Part shown: positions 45,368 through 54,463 of the stretch, in pieces
Layout: every line of letters starts with the position of its first letter
Position numbering within the stretch: position 1 is the stretch's first letter
DNA from: Spirochaetales bacterium
Lineage (GTDB): Bacteria > Spirochaetota > Spirochaetia > ARS1246
Assembly (NCBI GenBank): GCA_002688185.1
Contig: NZCE01000042.1
Coordinates: 11,714 to 75,713 of the forward strand
Length of the DNA stretch: 64,000 nucleotides
Direction of reading: 5' to 3'
Notes under the pieces: model-generated
The model's input: only the letters and a program-made list of their open reading frames with translations
Told to the model about the DNA's origin: nothing
Database searches by the model: none
Translations under genes and position numbers: made by a program

Positions 45368-46834
45368 ATGCGGGATGTCAGGTACCCCGTACTGTGCTCC
45401 CTGCCGGTAATCATTGTAGCGTATTTTTTACCTCCGCATATCCGGCCGCAGCAAGTATCTCCCGTTGCCATTTCCGCGGCAATTCTTTTATTTGCCGCCG
45501 GCACAGTATTATTTCACTTTGAACTCCTCGTTTTACGTCGATTTGGCCTCTTGGCGGTTTTTTTCGCTACCGGGTGTCTGATCGGATTTCTTTTTTTGCT
45601 TTCACAGGGGCAAATCGCCGCCGTTTCAGGGATGCCTTCGGAACGAGTAGTGGAGGTGGCAGGGGTGTTACGTGAGGATTCGACCGCGGCCCGCGGGGGC
45701 CTTAGCATCTGTAAACTTTCCCTGCGGCAAGTTTTTGATGGAAACGGGTCGGCGGCAACGGCACGTGGAGAATTGACCATCGTGCTCAATGAAGCCGGGC
45801 GCCGATTTTGGGGAGAAGAGGTGAAAATTCCTGTAAGCAGTTTCCCTTCCCGAGGGGAGCCGGTCCGGCCGGCCTATCAGTCGGGTCAATTGGAGTTGAT
45901 TGGCCACGCCAATGCCCCAGTCCGGTGGCGACGGATGCTTCTTCTGTCAATTATGGATGGGCTTGTTGAAGAAATGGGGCCTGCCGGGAATTTTTTTTCG
46001 GCGATATTTTGGGGGCGGAAAAATGATCCCGCCGATCCTCTCTACATCGCATTCCGCCAAACCGGGAGCTCGCATATTTTGGCACTTTCTGGAATGCACC
46101 TCGGGATCATTTCCGCTTTTTTTTTCTTGGTGCTGCGGCCAATTTTTGGAAAAAGGGCCGCATTTATAGCAACTATACCGTTTATCGCTGTCTATATTAC
46201 TGTCGTAGGTTTCAAACCATCGCTTCTCAGGGCCGCAATAATGTACGTTATGTGGGGAGCACAGAGCTTCAGAGGAAAAAAGACAGATCCTCTTTCAAGC
46301 CTATCGGTGGTTTTTTTGATTATTACCTTGATAGATCCCTCGGCTGTTTCCAGCCTGTCATTTAAGCTGTCGTTTCTGGCGCTGCTGGGAATCCTCACAT
46401 TCGGTAAAATCGTTATCGGCTGGTCGCGAGCCCGGGTGCCAAAGGTGGCAGCGGTATCCTTGGGGCTTTCAGTCGGGGCACAAATCGCCACTATACCCGT
46501 CGTAGGTCTGGAGTTCGGGATGTTTTATCCGATAGGGATTATAGTCGCAATTTTAGTTTCGCCCGTAGTTACCGGATATCTCTGGACAGGGTGCATTTTC
46601 CTTCTCGTTTCTTTACTCAGGGGCAAAATCTTGCCCTTAGATGCCCTGCATGAGGTGTTGCTTTTTGCACTCCTAAAAATCCAAGAGCTGATCTACTGGA
46701 TAATTCGGCTTTTCACGGGCGTTCCGGGAGTGAGTCTGAGCGGACCCGTGGTGCTGATGACGGGGATCATGTTACCATCAGTTTTCCTCATAATGCGCTT
46801 TAGAAAAGCGGTGCGGTGCAATGCAGCCGATTGA
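45368..46834 (+). CDS. comEC: ComEC/Rec2-type competence channel, short form
   Basis: About 488 residues with many membrane helices. The ComEC signature FRQTGSSHILALSGMHLGIIS and the following KPSLLRAAIMYVMWG mark the competence domain. An N-terminal OB-like outside domain (about 65-190) is present, but the C-terminal metallo-beta-lactamase nuclease domain of long ComEC proteins is absent. The family moves single-stranded DNA over the inner membrane. The frame is open from 45257 inside the HEAT gene; ATG 45368 is the first sensible start. It overlaps rsmA by 14 bp. Confidence 0.87.
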   Translation: MRDVRYPVLCSLPVIIVAYFLPPHIRPQQVSPVAISAAILLFAAGTVLFHFELLVLRRFGLLAVFFATGCLIGFLFLLSQGQIAAVSGMPSERVVEVAGVLREDSTAARGGLSICKLSLRQVFDGNGSAATARGELTIVLNEAGRRFWGEEVKIPVSSFPSRGEPVRPAYQSGQLELIGHANAPVRWRRMLLLSIMDGLVEEMGPAGNFFSAIFWGRKNDPADPLYIAFRQTGSSHILALSGMHLGIISAFFFLVLRPIFGKRAAFIATIPFIAVYITVVGFKPSLLRAAIMYVMWGAQSFRGKKTDPLSSLSVVFLIITLIDPSAVSSLSFKLSFLALLGILTFGKIVIGWSRARVPKVAAVSLGLSVGAQIATIPVVGLEFGMFYPIGIIVAILVSPVVTGYLWTGCIFLLVSLLRGKILPLDALHEVLLFALLKIQELIYWIIRLFTGVPGVSLSGPVVLMTGIMLPSVFLIMRFRKAVRCNAAD

Positions 46835-47687
46835 TCACGATTCACCACGGGCAATCAAGAGGCTTCTCAATGAAAGGAATCTGACAGTAAAAAAACGATT
46901 TGGGCAGAATTTTCTCATCAATAGAGGTGCGCGGCATAAAATCATTGATGCCCTTGAGTGTGAAAACGGAGATTTGGTTTGGGAAGTGGGACCGGGAATC
47001 GGTTCTCTTACGGATCTCCTCCTCACAAAAGAAATTCGTCTTATCACGTTCGAAATTGATTACGGTTTTGCCGGGGTGCTTGGGGAACATTTCCAAAACA
47101 GAGGAAATTTTGAGTTGGTCACCGGGGACTTTATTAACACGTGGCAAAACGTCGCGCAACGGGTGGGGTATCCCGACAAAATTGTTGGTAATTTGCCGTA
47201 CCGCTGTGCAGCGGCGATTATCCTGAGCTTGTTTAGGCACGGGAATAACGCATTGAGAGCGGTGTTTACCGTCCAAAAAGAGGTGGCGCTACGGATGACC
47301 GCACTGCCCGGTACTCATCTCTACTCGTCATTTTCTGCGCTCTGCAGGCTAAAGTGGTCGATCACGAATATAGGTGATTTGCACGCAGGATCTTTTTTTC
47401 CCCCACCTCGCGTGATCTCCACTATTTTGGTTCTCGAGGCTAAAACGCCGCCTCCCTCCAATCCGCGTTTGGTGATGCTCATAACCCGTGGGATATTTGC
47501 CAACCGGCGGAAAACGGTGAAAAACAATCTAATCAGATTTCTCGAGGAGCAAGGGGTCTCCCCACATCTATGCGGAGAGATATTGGACCTTACTGGAGTG
47601 CGTGGCGACTCAAGACCTGAAACTTTGACAGAAGAGCATATACTATCTCTTGTAGGGGTTTTATCTGGCATATTGCCATCAAGCTGA
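46821..47687 (+). CDS. rsmA: 16S rRNA (adenine(1518/1519)-N6) dimethyltransferase
   Basis: KsgA-type methyltransferase that dimethylates two adenines in the 16S 3' hairpin during ribosome assembly. 288 residues. KKRFGQNFLIN, the SAM loop EVGPGIGSLTDLLL, ITFEIDYGF and the catalytic NLPY (in IVGNLPYRCAAAI) are present, and the C-terminal FANRRKTVKNNL is the RNA-binding element. The start lies in the comEC 3' end. A 47-bp gap leads to the lipoprotein gene. Confidence 0.94.
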   Translation: MQPIDHDSPRAIKRLLNERNLTVKKRFGQNFLINRGARHKIIDALECENGDLVWEVGPGIGSLTDLLLTKEIRLITFEIDYGFAGVLGEHFQNRGNFELVTGDFINTWQNVAQRVGYPDKIVGNLPYRCAAAIILSLFRHGNNALRAVFTVQKEVALRMTALPGTHLYSSFSALCRLKWSITNIGDLHAGSFFPPPRVISTILVLEAKTPPPSNPRLVMLITRGIFANRRKTVKNNLIRFLEEQGVSPHLCGEILDLTGVRGDSRPETLTEEHILSLVGVLSGILPSS

Positions 47688-47734
47688 CGGCTGCATATGA
47701 TGCGAGATAGTGAAATGGACTGCAAAAGGAGCAA

Positions 47735-48610
47735 ATGGTGAAAGTTGCCGTCTTTCCCGCGTTATTTATCTTAATCGCGATCGTCGCTTGTGCGACCGTT
47801 GAGTCTGGCGAATCGGAAGTCACGGTATCGGCTACGGAAGTCAAAGAGCCGCCACAGGAGGAAGGTGCCGACGCCGCATCTGCCTCAGAAGTTTCGGAAC
47901 CGGCTATCGTTCGGACATTTAGAATTGCCAAAACGAGGCTCTTTTTGGCGAACGGTGTATTCGATTCATTTATTGTCATTAAGTACCAAGAGGGGTTGCT
48001 CATGGCAGAGAATGAGTTTTATGCCGACGGAACCCCCTCAGGCGCTGTGGTATACATATATGATGGAAGCAATATAGTTGAAACGCAAAAACGCGCTGCA
48101 GACGGTTCGTACCTTTCAGGCCATGCGTTTAAGTATGGCGAGGCCGGCAGTCTAGAACGGGACATTTTGCTGGACTCTCAGAAGGAGCCGATCCTTACCT
48201 CAACTTATGAGTATGATGTGGAGGGCCGTAAAATACGGTGGGCGATTTCAGACAGAAATAGCGTAGTCCTCGGCTATGCGGAGTATTTGTATGATTCAGG
48301 GAGAAATGTTCGTGTGGAAAATTATAGCGCCTCCGGCGTATTGCAGGAGTTTATGGACCGAACTTTCGACCCTCAAGGCTATCCGACCAAAGAACTCATT
48401 ACTGCTTCAGACGGAAAGGAGATTGAGCGTGTGGAGTTGGACTATGATGGGGGCCATTTAAGCACAAAAACGTTGTATCTACAGACGAGAAAAATCGGCT
48501 CAACAGAATATCGCTACGATGATGACGATAACCTCATTAAAGAGATACGTTATGGAAGGACAGGCGATGCCGTTGAGTCATTTGAATATGAGTATGAAGA
48601 GGTGCAATGA
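47735..48610 (+). CDS. Lipoprotein with YD/MORN-like tyrosine-aspartate repeats
   Basis: 291 residues. A lipoprotein signal with lipobox Ile-Val-Ala-Cys (Cys19) is followed by an acidic low-complexity linker (VESGESEV ... EEGADAASASEVSEP), then repeated beta units with a Tyr-Asp pattern: EFYADGTPSG, YIYDGSNIVE, YEYDVEGRKI, YLYDSGRNV, LDYDGGHLS, YRYDDDDNL. Such repeats recall RHS/YD or MORN-like sheets exposed at the surface. AAAGGAG precedes ATG 47735. It is followed 1 bp later by the second HEAT gene. Function is unknown. Confidence 0.78.
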   Translation: MVKVAVFPALFILIAIVACATVESGESEVTVSATEVKEPPQEEGADAASASEVSEPAIVRTFRIAKTRLFLANGVFDSFIVIKYQEGLLMAENEFYADGTPSGAVVYIYDGSNIVETQKRAADGSYLSGHAFKYGEAGSLERDILLDSQKEPILTSTYEYDVEGRKIRWAISDRNSVVLGYAEYLYDSGRNVRVENYSASGVLQEFMDRTFDPQGYPTKELITASDGKEIERVELDYDGGHLSTKTLYLQTRKIGSTEYRYDDDDNLIKEIRYGRTGDAVESFEYEYEEVQ

Positions 48611-48611
48611 T

Positions 48612-49808
48612 ATGCAATCTAGATATAGATCTTTTCAGATTTTCTCCCTTTTATTCTTGTTGATAGCTGTCGGCTCTACCGTGGTTTTGGGTGACGAAGT
48701 TTCATCCATGTGGTCTAGGATTTATAGTCGTGCGCGCGGCTATGAGGACAAAATCATGATAATGACGGGGATCATAGAGGTGGACAATCCGTCGATTGTA
48801 TACTTTCTTGGTACCGCGCTAGCGGATCTAAACGAGCAGCAGAATAATATTTCATCGACCACCGAGCTCTTGCAACATCAAGAACTTACCAAAATGGTTG
48901 TAAGAAAGCTCGGCGAGTTGAAGGCCGGCGAGTTCTCCGATCTTCTCTATGATGTGATTAAAACTACCAATGATCCATATCTCAAGGGCGAGGCCATAAT
49001 TGCTCTCGGAAGAACTGCTAATCCGGAGTATTCTGATGATATCGCTATATTCTTGAGAAACCTGAACCTGAATATCGAGACGGGAAGAGAGGACAAGGAG
49101 GCAGAGGTGCTTGCCCTTGCTGCAGTGTTAGCTCTTGAACGGTTTAGCCAGCCGGTAGGGTATACGCCGTTATTCTTCGCCTCAATTGGTTGGTATTCAA
49201 AGTTGAGCAGTGTCAGAGAGCAGGCATCAAGGGTGCTTGATACTCTCGTGGCGGATCCTACTGAAACTCTAAAGGATCTTGTGCGACTCGAGACCCAGTT
49301 TGATATTAAAATCGAAGCGCTGATGGCCGAATACCGGTCAAATGCTCCGCCGGAGGGCAAGACAGCGGTTGCCGTGGAGGCGCTTCAACAGGGGTTGGTG
49401 AACCAGGCGGGAAATGCTACGGAAAGGAGTCTTTTGAGTCGCATGCGGCAGAATGCTATGGGTATTATTAGGGAACACGGGCCCGGAGACGACGATTCTC
49501 TCGACATTCTTGAAAAGCTTTTGTACGGTCGATTTGACGTCACTGAAAAACTAACGGCACTCGAAACAATAGGTACCTACACCGGTGATAATGCGGCCCT
49601 CGTTCTCGTGAAATATCTCAAGCTTCAGAATGATCGGCAGATGAGCGGTCTTGCGCCTGAGGATTATCGTGTTATCAAGACCACCATAAGAACCCTCGGC
49701 ATCCTCGCTAATCCGATCGCATTTGAGGAGCTTTCTGTCGTCAAGATTTCAAACTGGCCACCAGCGGTCGTTCGGGACGCAGATGAAGCCATCAAACGCA
49801 TCCAATAG
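48612..49808 (+). CDS. Secreted HEAT-repeat protein (second paralogue)
   Basis: 398 residues with a signal peptide (FQIFSLLFLLIAVGSTVVLG) and HEAT-like helical pairs, for example FSDLLYDVIKTTNDPYLKGEAIIALGRTANPEYSDDIAIFL. ATG 48612 has AGAGGTG upstream; an open frame from 48519 lies inside the lipoprotein gene. The end (DYRVIKTTIRTLGILANPIAFEELSVVKISNWPPAVVRDADEAIKRIQ) matches the end of the protein at 44158 in layout. The two flank comEC, rsmA and a lipoprotein in one co-directional run. Confidence 0.8.
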   Translation: MQSRYRSFQIFSLLFLLIAVGSTVVLGDEVSSMWSRIYSRARGYEDKIMIMTGIIEVDNPSIVYFLGTALADLNEQQNNISSTTELLQHQELTKMVVRKLGELKAGEFSDLLYDVIKTTNDPYLKGEAIIALGRTANPEYSDDIAIFLRNLNLNIETGREDKEAEVLALAAVLALERFSQPVGYTPLFFASIGWYSKLSSVREQASRVLDTLVADPTETLKDLVRLETQFDIKIEALMAEYRSNAPPEGKTAVAVEALQQGLVNQAGNATERSLLSRMRQNAMGIIREHGPGDDDSLDILEKLLYGRFDVTEKLTALETIGTYTGDNAALVLVKYLKLQNDRQMSGLAPEDYRVIKTTIRTLGILANPIAFEELSVVKISNWPPAVVRDADEAIKRIQ

Positions 49809-49842
49809 CTGATAGGATACGTTCCATGGAACATTATAGCTT

Positions 49843-50721
49843 CTAAAGCAGCTGTAAATCTTTAAGCACTTTTTTTAGGATCTTTTTGTTTTCATCGGCC
49901 ATGGCGCACATCGGAAGTCGATAAACTTCTCCTATTTTGTCTTGCAATGCCAGCGACGCTTTTATCGGAATAGGATTGGTTTCGATAAAAAGCCCCTGAA
50001 AAAGCGGCAGCAGCTGATAGTGGATGGCGCGGGCTTTTTCAATTTCATTGTCGAGCGCGGTGGATACCATTTCCGACATCTGCTCGGGTACTATGTTGCT
50101 TGCAACAGACACAATTCCGTCGCCGCCCATGGCCATCATCGCAAGCCCTATATTATCATCACCGGATAAAACAACAAATCCATCAGGCCTTCTCAGGATT
50201 AAATCCATCACCTGGATCATGTCCCCGCTGGATTCTTTCACACCTTTTATCGACGGAATTTCCGCCAGCCGCAACATTGTTTCGTTTTCAATGTTCTTGG
50301 CGGTCCGTGAAGGTATATTATAAATAATCAGGGGGATATCTACAGCTTCCGCGATGGCGGCAAAGTGCTTGAAGAATCCATCCTGAGTCGGCTTGTTATA
50401 ATAAGGTGCAACCTGCAAACTCGCTGCCACCCCAATTTCTGCCGCATATTTTGTCATTTCGATGGCTTCTTGCGTGCTGTTGGAACCGGTTCCCGCAATT
50501 ATCGGCAACTTACCATTTGCCTGATCAACCACGACTTCAATTACGCGAATGTGCTCTTCATGGTCAAGAGTGGGACTCTCGCCCGTAGTACCCATGGGCA
50601 CCAACCCCGATACACCGCCTTTGACCTGTAGATCCACAAGGTTCCTGAGAGCAGCTTCATCTACACTCCGATCTTTGTTGAAAGGTGTTACCAAAGCCGT
50701 AAACACACCACGTAAACTCAT
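49843..50721 (-). CDS. dapA: 4-hydroxy-tetrahydrodipicolinate synthase
   Basis: Lysine/diaminopimelate pathway enzyme that joins pyruvate and aspartate semialdehyde. 292 residues, the standard length. The Schiff-base Lys162 is in IKGVKESSGD, Tyr134 and Arg139 in IIYNIPSRTAKN, and the GTTGESPTL loop (44-52) is intact. A G-rich ribosome site precedes ATG 50721, and the start overlaps the dapB stop by 4 bp. Confidence 0.95.
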   Translation of the reverse strand: MSLRGVFTALVTPFNKDRSVDEAALRNLVDLQVKGGVSGLVPMGTTGESPTLDHEEHIRVIEVVVDQANGKLPIIAGTGSNSTQEAIEMTKYAAEIGVAASLQVAPYYNKPTQDGFFKHFAAIAEAVDIPLIIYNIPSRTAKNIENETMLRLAEIPSIKGVKESSGDMIQVMDLILRRPDGFVVLSGDDNIGLAMMAMGGDGIVSVASNIVPEQMSEMVSTALDNEIEKARAIHYQLLPLFQGLFIETNPIPIKASLALQDKIGEVYRLPMCAMADENKKILKKVLKDLQLL

Positions 50722-51476
50722 TTTTCCCCCCTATCGTGGAAAATATCCTGAATAAAGTCTTCAACCGTAAAAAATCCGGTTTTGCCCAGCAGCCACTCCG
50801 CGGCAAGTACGGCGCCCAGGGCAAAGCCGCCCCTATTGCGTGCCGTATGTCGTAGCTCCAACGTATCGAATTCTGAGTCAATATACACCGAATGTATGCC
50901 GGGCATACTACCGCCGCGTAGGGATGACACATGCACCTCATGTTGATGTGGCCTCCGGTCCAGCCGTTCGGTCACAGTGGCGGTTTTTCCTGAGTGGTTT
51001 TTCAAAATGTTTTGAGCAGTGGTCAGTGCCGTTCCCGACGGCGAGTCTTTTTTATTTTTATGGTGTATCTCCTGGATCATTATGTCGTATTGAGGCAGAG
51101 AAGATATCAGATTCGATGCGCTGGCAACGAGGCGAAAAAAAACATGAGCGCCTATGCTGAAGTTTGATCCGCTCAGAAAGGAGCCCGAATCTCTGTATAA
51201 CTCCGCAATCGCATCTCTGTCTTGCTGCCAGCCGGTTGTGCCGACCACGGCCGGAACTCCCGCGGATGAATAGTGCCTGGAGTTAGACAGGACCGCATCG
51301 GGGAGGGAAAACTCAATTACCATGTCTAGTCCAGCGATCGAATCAGCCCCGAAATCGGTAGCGTCGGCGTCTTTGCTCACCGGGTCTATTCTAAGGCCTA
51401 TATTGTGTCCCCTTGAAACAAGGACCGACTCGATTACATGTCCCATCTTTCCATAGCCGATTATCGCCACATCCAT
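50718..51476 (-). CDS. dapB: 4-hydroxy-tetrahydrodipicolinate reductase
   Basis: Next step of the diaminopimelate pathway, 252 residues. The N-terminal VAIIGYGKMGHVIESVL is the NAD(P) loop. EIHHKNKKDSPSGTAL holds the catalytic His and Lys, and RGGSMPGIHSVYID matches the family's C-terminal strand. ATG 51476 starts right at the Rossmann strand; the frame is open to 51515, but no ribosome site supports that. It is coupled to dapA and divergent from tyrA. Confidence 0.94.
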   Translation of the reverse strand: MDVAIIGYGKMGHVIESVLVSRGHNIGLRIDPVSKDADATDFGADSIAGLDMVIEFSLPDAVLSNSRHYSSAGVPAVVGTTGWQQDRDAIAELYRDSGSFLSGSNFSIGAHVFFRLVASASNLISSLPQYDIMIQEIHHKNKKDSPSGTALTTAQNILKNHSGKTATVTERLDRRPHQHEVHVSSLRGGSMPGIHSVYIDSEFDTLELRHTARNRGGFALGAVLAAEWLLGKTGFFTVEDFIQDIFHDRGEK

Positions 51477-51629
51477 AGCCGAATAATAGGATGAGATGAC
51501 AATAGGATCAAGCATCGGTACGCCTGATAGGTTGGCATTACGGCCCGCGCCGGCGTTGCCTCGGCGATAGAAGGTCGCGTTACCCTAAAAAAACTTGTAT
51601 GGAGCGTGTGCCTGGTATATGATCTGCCC

Positions 51630-52394
51630 ATGCTTGTAGGTGTTTACGGCCTAGGCCGATTTGGCGCTTTCTGGGCCGATTGCCTCTCAGCCAGACATAC
51701 AGTATTAGGATATTCGCGCAATCCTAAGAGGAAGACCGGTCCCAGCGTAACCCGGGTGGATGAAGCTACGGTACTCGAGTGCGACGTATTATTTCTCTGT
51801 GTCGCTATATCCGCCTTGGAGGATGTCCTTCTGCGGATACGGCGGCGCATCAGTGCAGATTCCGTGGTAATTGATACGTGTTCGGTGAAGGTATATCCAA
51901 TCAGGCTTATGGATAGCATTCTTCCGCCATCGGTTTCCTTGATAGGCACTCATCCGATGTTTGGCCCCGATTCAGGCAAAAGCGGCATAGACGGACTGCC
52001 GCTTGTGTTCTGCCCCGTCCGGACGCCGGAAGAAACCGCGGCATTTTGGCGTAGCGAGTTTGGAAACATGGGACTTGATGTGAGAGATATCGGACCCCAT
52101 GATCACGATCGGGAGGCCGCATACACTCAAGGCATAACTCATTTTATGGGAAGGGTGCTTGACGATCTGCGTCTTGAGCCAAGCGCCATCGGTACCCTTG
52201 GCTACCACAAGCTTCTTGAAATCATCGAGCAGACATGCAACGATCCGTTCCAACTTTTTTTGGATTTGCAGAGATACAACCCCTACACCGGAGAAATGAG
52301 AGAGAAGCTCGAACAATCAATAAAAAAAATGCAGGAGCAGCTCGGCGCCGGCAGCGAACAGAGTTGGCTTGACAGGCCCATATCCGGCAGTTAG
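51630..52394 (+). CDS. tyrA: Prephenate dehydrogenase-like protein
   Basis: 254-residue Rossmann protein. VGVYGLGRFGAFWADCL is the dinucleotide loop, VVIDTCSVK and LIGTHPMFGPDSG are the typical TyrA strand and active-site His, and the helical domain follows with HDREAAYTQGITHFMGRVL. It should make 4-hydroxyphenylpyruvate from prephenate in tyrosine synthesis, in line with the aroF gene. It is short compared with bifunctional forms: no chorismate mutase or ACT domain. The start at 51630 fits the Rossmann strand; a frame from 51606 adds eight residues. Confidence 0.88.
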   Translation: MLVGVYGLGRFGAFWADCLSARHTVLGYSRNPKRKTGPSVTRVDEATVLECDVLFLCVAISALEDVLLRIRRRISADSVVIDTCSVKVYPIRLMDSILPPSVSLIGTHPMFGPDSGKSGIDGLPLVFCPVRTPEETAAFWRSEFGNMGLDVRDIGPHDHDREAAYTQGITHFMGRVLDDLRLEPSAIGTLGYHKLLEIIEQTCNDPFQLFLDLQRYNPYTGEMREKLEQSIKKMQEQLGAGSEQSWLDRPISGS

Positions 52395-52422
52395 AGTTGT
52401 GAAAAAATAGACAGGAGCGCAC

Positions 52423-52806
52423 ATGCCTGATCTACGGATAAAACCTGTGGATGAGACTGAGATTGATACAATTCTGGCGGATGATATAGATTTCACCGGA
52501 GAGCTGTCGTTCGACAAACCCCTTATGATCAAGGGGAAATTCAGCGGTGAGATCAAGGCTTCAGGTGATCTGTATATCGGTGATGAAGCCTACGTTGCCG
52601 CGCGTGTTGACGCCAACGTTGTTTCCCTCAAAGGCAAGCTAAAGGGCGACATTTACGCCAAATCAAGGGTGGAGCTTTTCTCCACGGCAACGGTAGAAGG
52701 AGACATTACTTCTCCGGATATAATTATGGAGAGCGGGTGCAGATTTAATGGGATGTGCAAGATGAGCAGCCCTCGAGTTGACCAAAGCGGGGAACAGCCG
52801 TCATGA
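52423..52806 (+). CDS. Bactofilin family cytoskeletal protein
   Basis: 127 residues. The central beta-helix repeats (FTGELSFDKPLMIKGKFSGEIKASGDLYIGDEAYVAARVDANVV form successive short strands) and the unstructured, polar ends are those of bactofilins, which form nucleotide-free filaments setting cell shape and local envelope growth. AGGAG precedes ATG 52423. It overlaps the TPR gene by 4 bp (ATGA). Confidence 0.9.
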   Translation: MPDLRIKPVDETEIDTILADDIDFTGELSFDKPLMIKGKFSGEIKASGDLYIGDEAYVAARVDANVVSLKGKLKGDIYAKSRVELFSTATVEGDITSPDIIMESGCRFNGMCKMSSPRVDQSGEQPS

Positions 52807-53498
52807 TCAACCCTCTCGGGCATAAAACCTGCAGATGCAACGGCAAAGCATTCAAATATAGCCTAGTCGTGTTGATGCTAATGTTCATTGACTCAGGCGT
52901 AGGTTCTCAAGAGCGTCCTGATGCTCTCGCAAGCTATCGGGAGGGTAGCTATGAGGACGCAGTGGAAATCACATTGCGGGAGATTGAAGTTAGTCCTAGA
53001 AGTCGTGACTCGTACTCCGTACTCTGCTGGAGCTTAATTGAATTACGGAGATACGATGACGCTCTCGCGCGCGCCAGGGAGGCGTACGGCTTCGCGCCTA
53101 ATGATCCCAGAATAGTAGAGGCTGTTGGTGAGGCGCATTACTATCTTGGCAATAACCTTGACGCCCTTTCTTTTTTTGAGCGCTACTCAGTCATAGCGGA
53201 TGACGGTGATAGGATAGATCGGATTTATTATTTTATGGGTGAGATATTTATCCGTCTTGGTGAGTACAACCATGCCGACATCGCGTTTTCGACTGCCCTC
53301 TACCATTCTCCGAATGTCTCGATGTGGTGGGGCCGCCTTGGTTACGCCCGCGAACTGGCGCAAGATTACCCATTTGCGCTCGTCGCTTATGAGCGTGCCT
53401 TGTCTCTTAACCCAAATCTCACCGATGCAAATCGCGGTAGGCAGCGCGTTCAGCAGCTCATCGAGGAGCTATCGCGACAGAGTAGCGTAGAAGGCTGA
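52803..53498 (+). CDS. Exported TPR protein coupled to bactofilin
   Basis: 231 residues. A membrane or signal helix (about 20-36) is followed by five or so TPR units (YREGSYEDAVEITLREIEVSPRS, ELRRYDDALARAREAYGFAPNDP, YYLGNNLDALSFFERY, LGEYNHADIAFSTALYHSPN, AQDYPFALVAYERALSLNPN). The 4-bp overlap with bactofilin suggests that the two proteins work together, for instance linking the filament to envelope factors. Confidence 0.85.
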   Translation: MINPLGHKTCRCNGKAFKYSLVVLMLMFIDSGVGSQERPDALASYREGSYEDAVEITLREIEVSPRSRDSYSVLCWSLIELRRYDDALARAREAYGFAPNDPRIVEAVGEAHYYLGNNLDALSFFERYSVIADDGDRIDRIYYFMGEIFIRLGEYNHADIAFSTALYHSPNVSMWWGRLGYARELAQDYPFALVAYERALSLNPNLTDANRGRQRVQQLIEELSRQSSVEG

Positions 53499-53791
53499 GA
53501 ACGGTCGCCCGCCATACTATTTATGCTAAAAACTCCAATTTAATTGTTTGGGGGCTCTTTTTTTTTTTGAGATCGCTGCTATATATTCCACCTCAGAGAG
53601 TCTGAAACGGCATTTCGCCTGTGGCGGGTCATCAGATTATCAAAGGGCCACGTGATCGGATGCGGTAGTTTACTTCCCGTTGCCCTTACGAGTACTATTG
53701 GAGTTGGGCAAAAGTATGTGCAAAAAGATGTGTCTTCTATGACGTCCTTGAATATTCGCATGATATGCCGATTATATTATGGAAGGAAAGG
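53499..53791. other. Intergenic stretch without a recognised gene
   Basis: 293 bp between the TPR and lipoprotein genes. It contains a T-tract (about 53559-53570) after GGGGGCTC, which might end the bactofilin transcript, and a GGAAGGAAAGG ribosome site just before 53792. I see no RNA gene or convincing promoter. Confidence 0.5.
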
Positions 53792-54457
53792 ATGAAACGG
53801 ATAAACCTGTTCTATAGCCTTTTGGGATTGCCGGCAACCCTCATACTATTGGGATCGTGTCAGGCGGTTTTCACTTATAGTCCCCTTGAGTTTCTCCAGA
53901 GAGATGTGACTAGCCTCCCACCGGAGCAACAGGTCGGTAGAGCGGAAGACGCCTTGTCTTCCGGTGATACTGTGGAGATGAAGGAAGCCTACGACGCCGT
54001 ATCATCACTTCTCGAGGCAAGCCCTGAAGACACTGAATTGCAGCTCTTAGCCGCAGATCTGGCGTTTGGGGCATCTGGTGTTACCGAGGTTTTTACCAGT
54101 ATTCTCCAAGACCCAGAAGCCCTTGCTGAAAGCACACCTGAAGATTTGGTGGAGATTTTGGATACTCTTGATTTAGATCTAATTGCCGAAGGGACAACCC
54201 TCATTGAGTCGGCCGTAGCCGCGGAAGCCGAGGTCGCGGCCCCTCAGCTCATCCTCGCAAGCGCATCTATAATCGCCAGCGCCGCTGATGAAGCCGGCGG
54301 CTTTGAGGAGTTGGCTACGCTCGATGAGAATGATCCGGCCGACGCAGAGGTTATCGATAAGCTTGAGAGCGCACAGCAGCTTTTAGGGGCGGTAGAGGAT
54401 GAGGGTACAGCTGACCTATTGGAAATGCTTGGAATAGACTTTTCTTTTGGAGGCTAA
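53792..54457 (+). CDS. Acidic lipoprotein, unknown function
   Basis: 221 residues. Lipoprotein signal with lipobox Leu-Gly-Ser-Cys (MKRINLFYSLLGLPATLIL then LGSC). The mature part is strongly acidic and Ala-rich, likely helical (AVAAEAEVAAPQLILASASIIASAADEAGG). ATG 53792 is preferred for its ribosome site and signal peptide over ATG 53765. It lies 6 bp before a barrel-protein gene, so the two are probably partners at the outer membrane. No family is recognised. Confidence 0.72.
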   Translation: MKRINLFYSLLGLPATLILLGSCQAVFTYSPLEFLQRDVTSLPPEQQVGRAEDALSSGDTVEMKEAYDAVSSLLEASPEDTELQLLAADLAFGASGVTEVFTSILQDPEALAESTPEDLVEILDTLDLDLIAEGTTLIESAVAAEAEVAAPQLILASASIIASAADEAGGFEELATLDENDPADAEVIDKLESAQQLLGAVEDEGTADLLEMLGIDFSFGG

Positions 54458-54463
54458 TTCGCC

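Noticed and set aside
53748..53780. TTGAAT and TATATT as a promoter for the lipoprotein gene
   Set aside because: It would put the transcript start inside the ribosome site of ATG 53792, leaving no leader.
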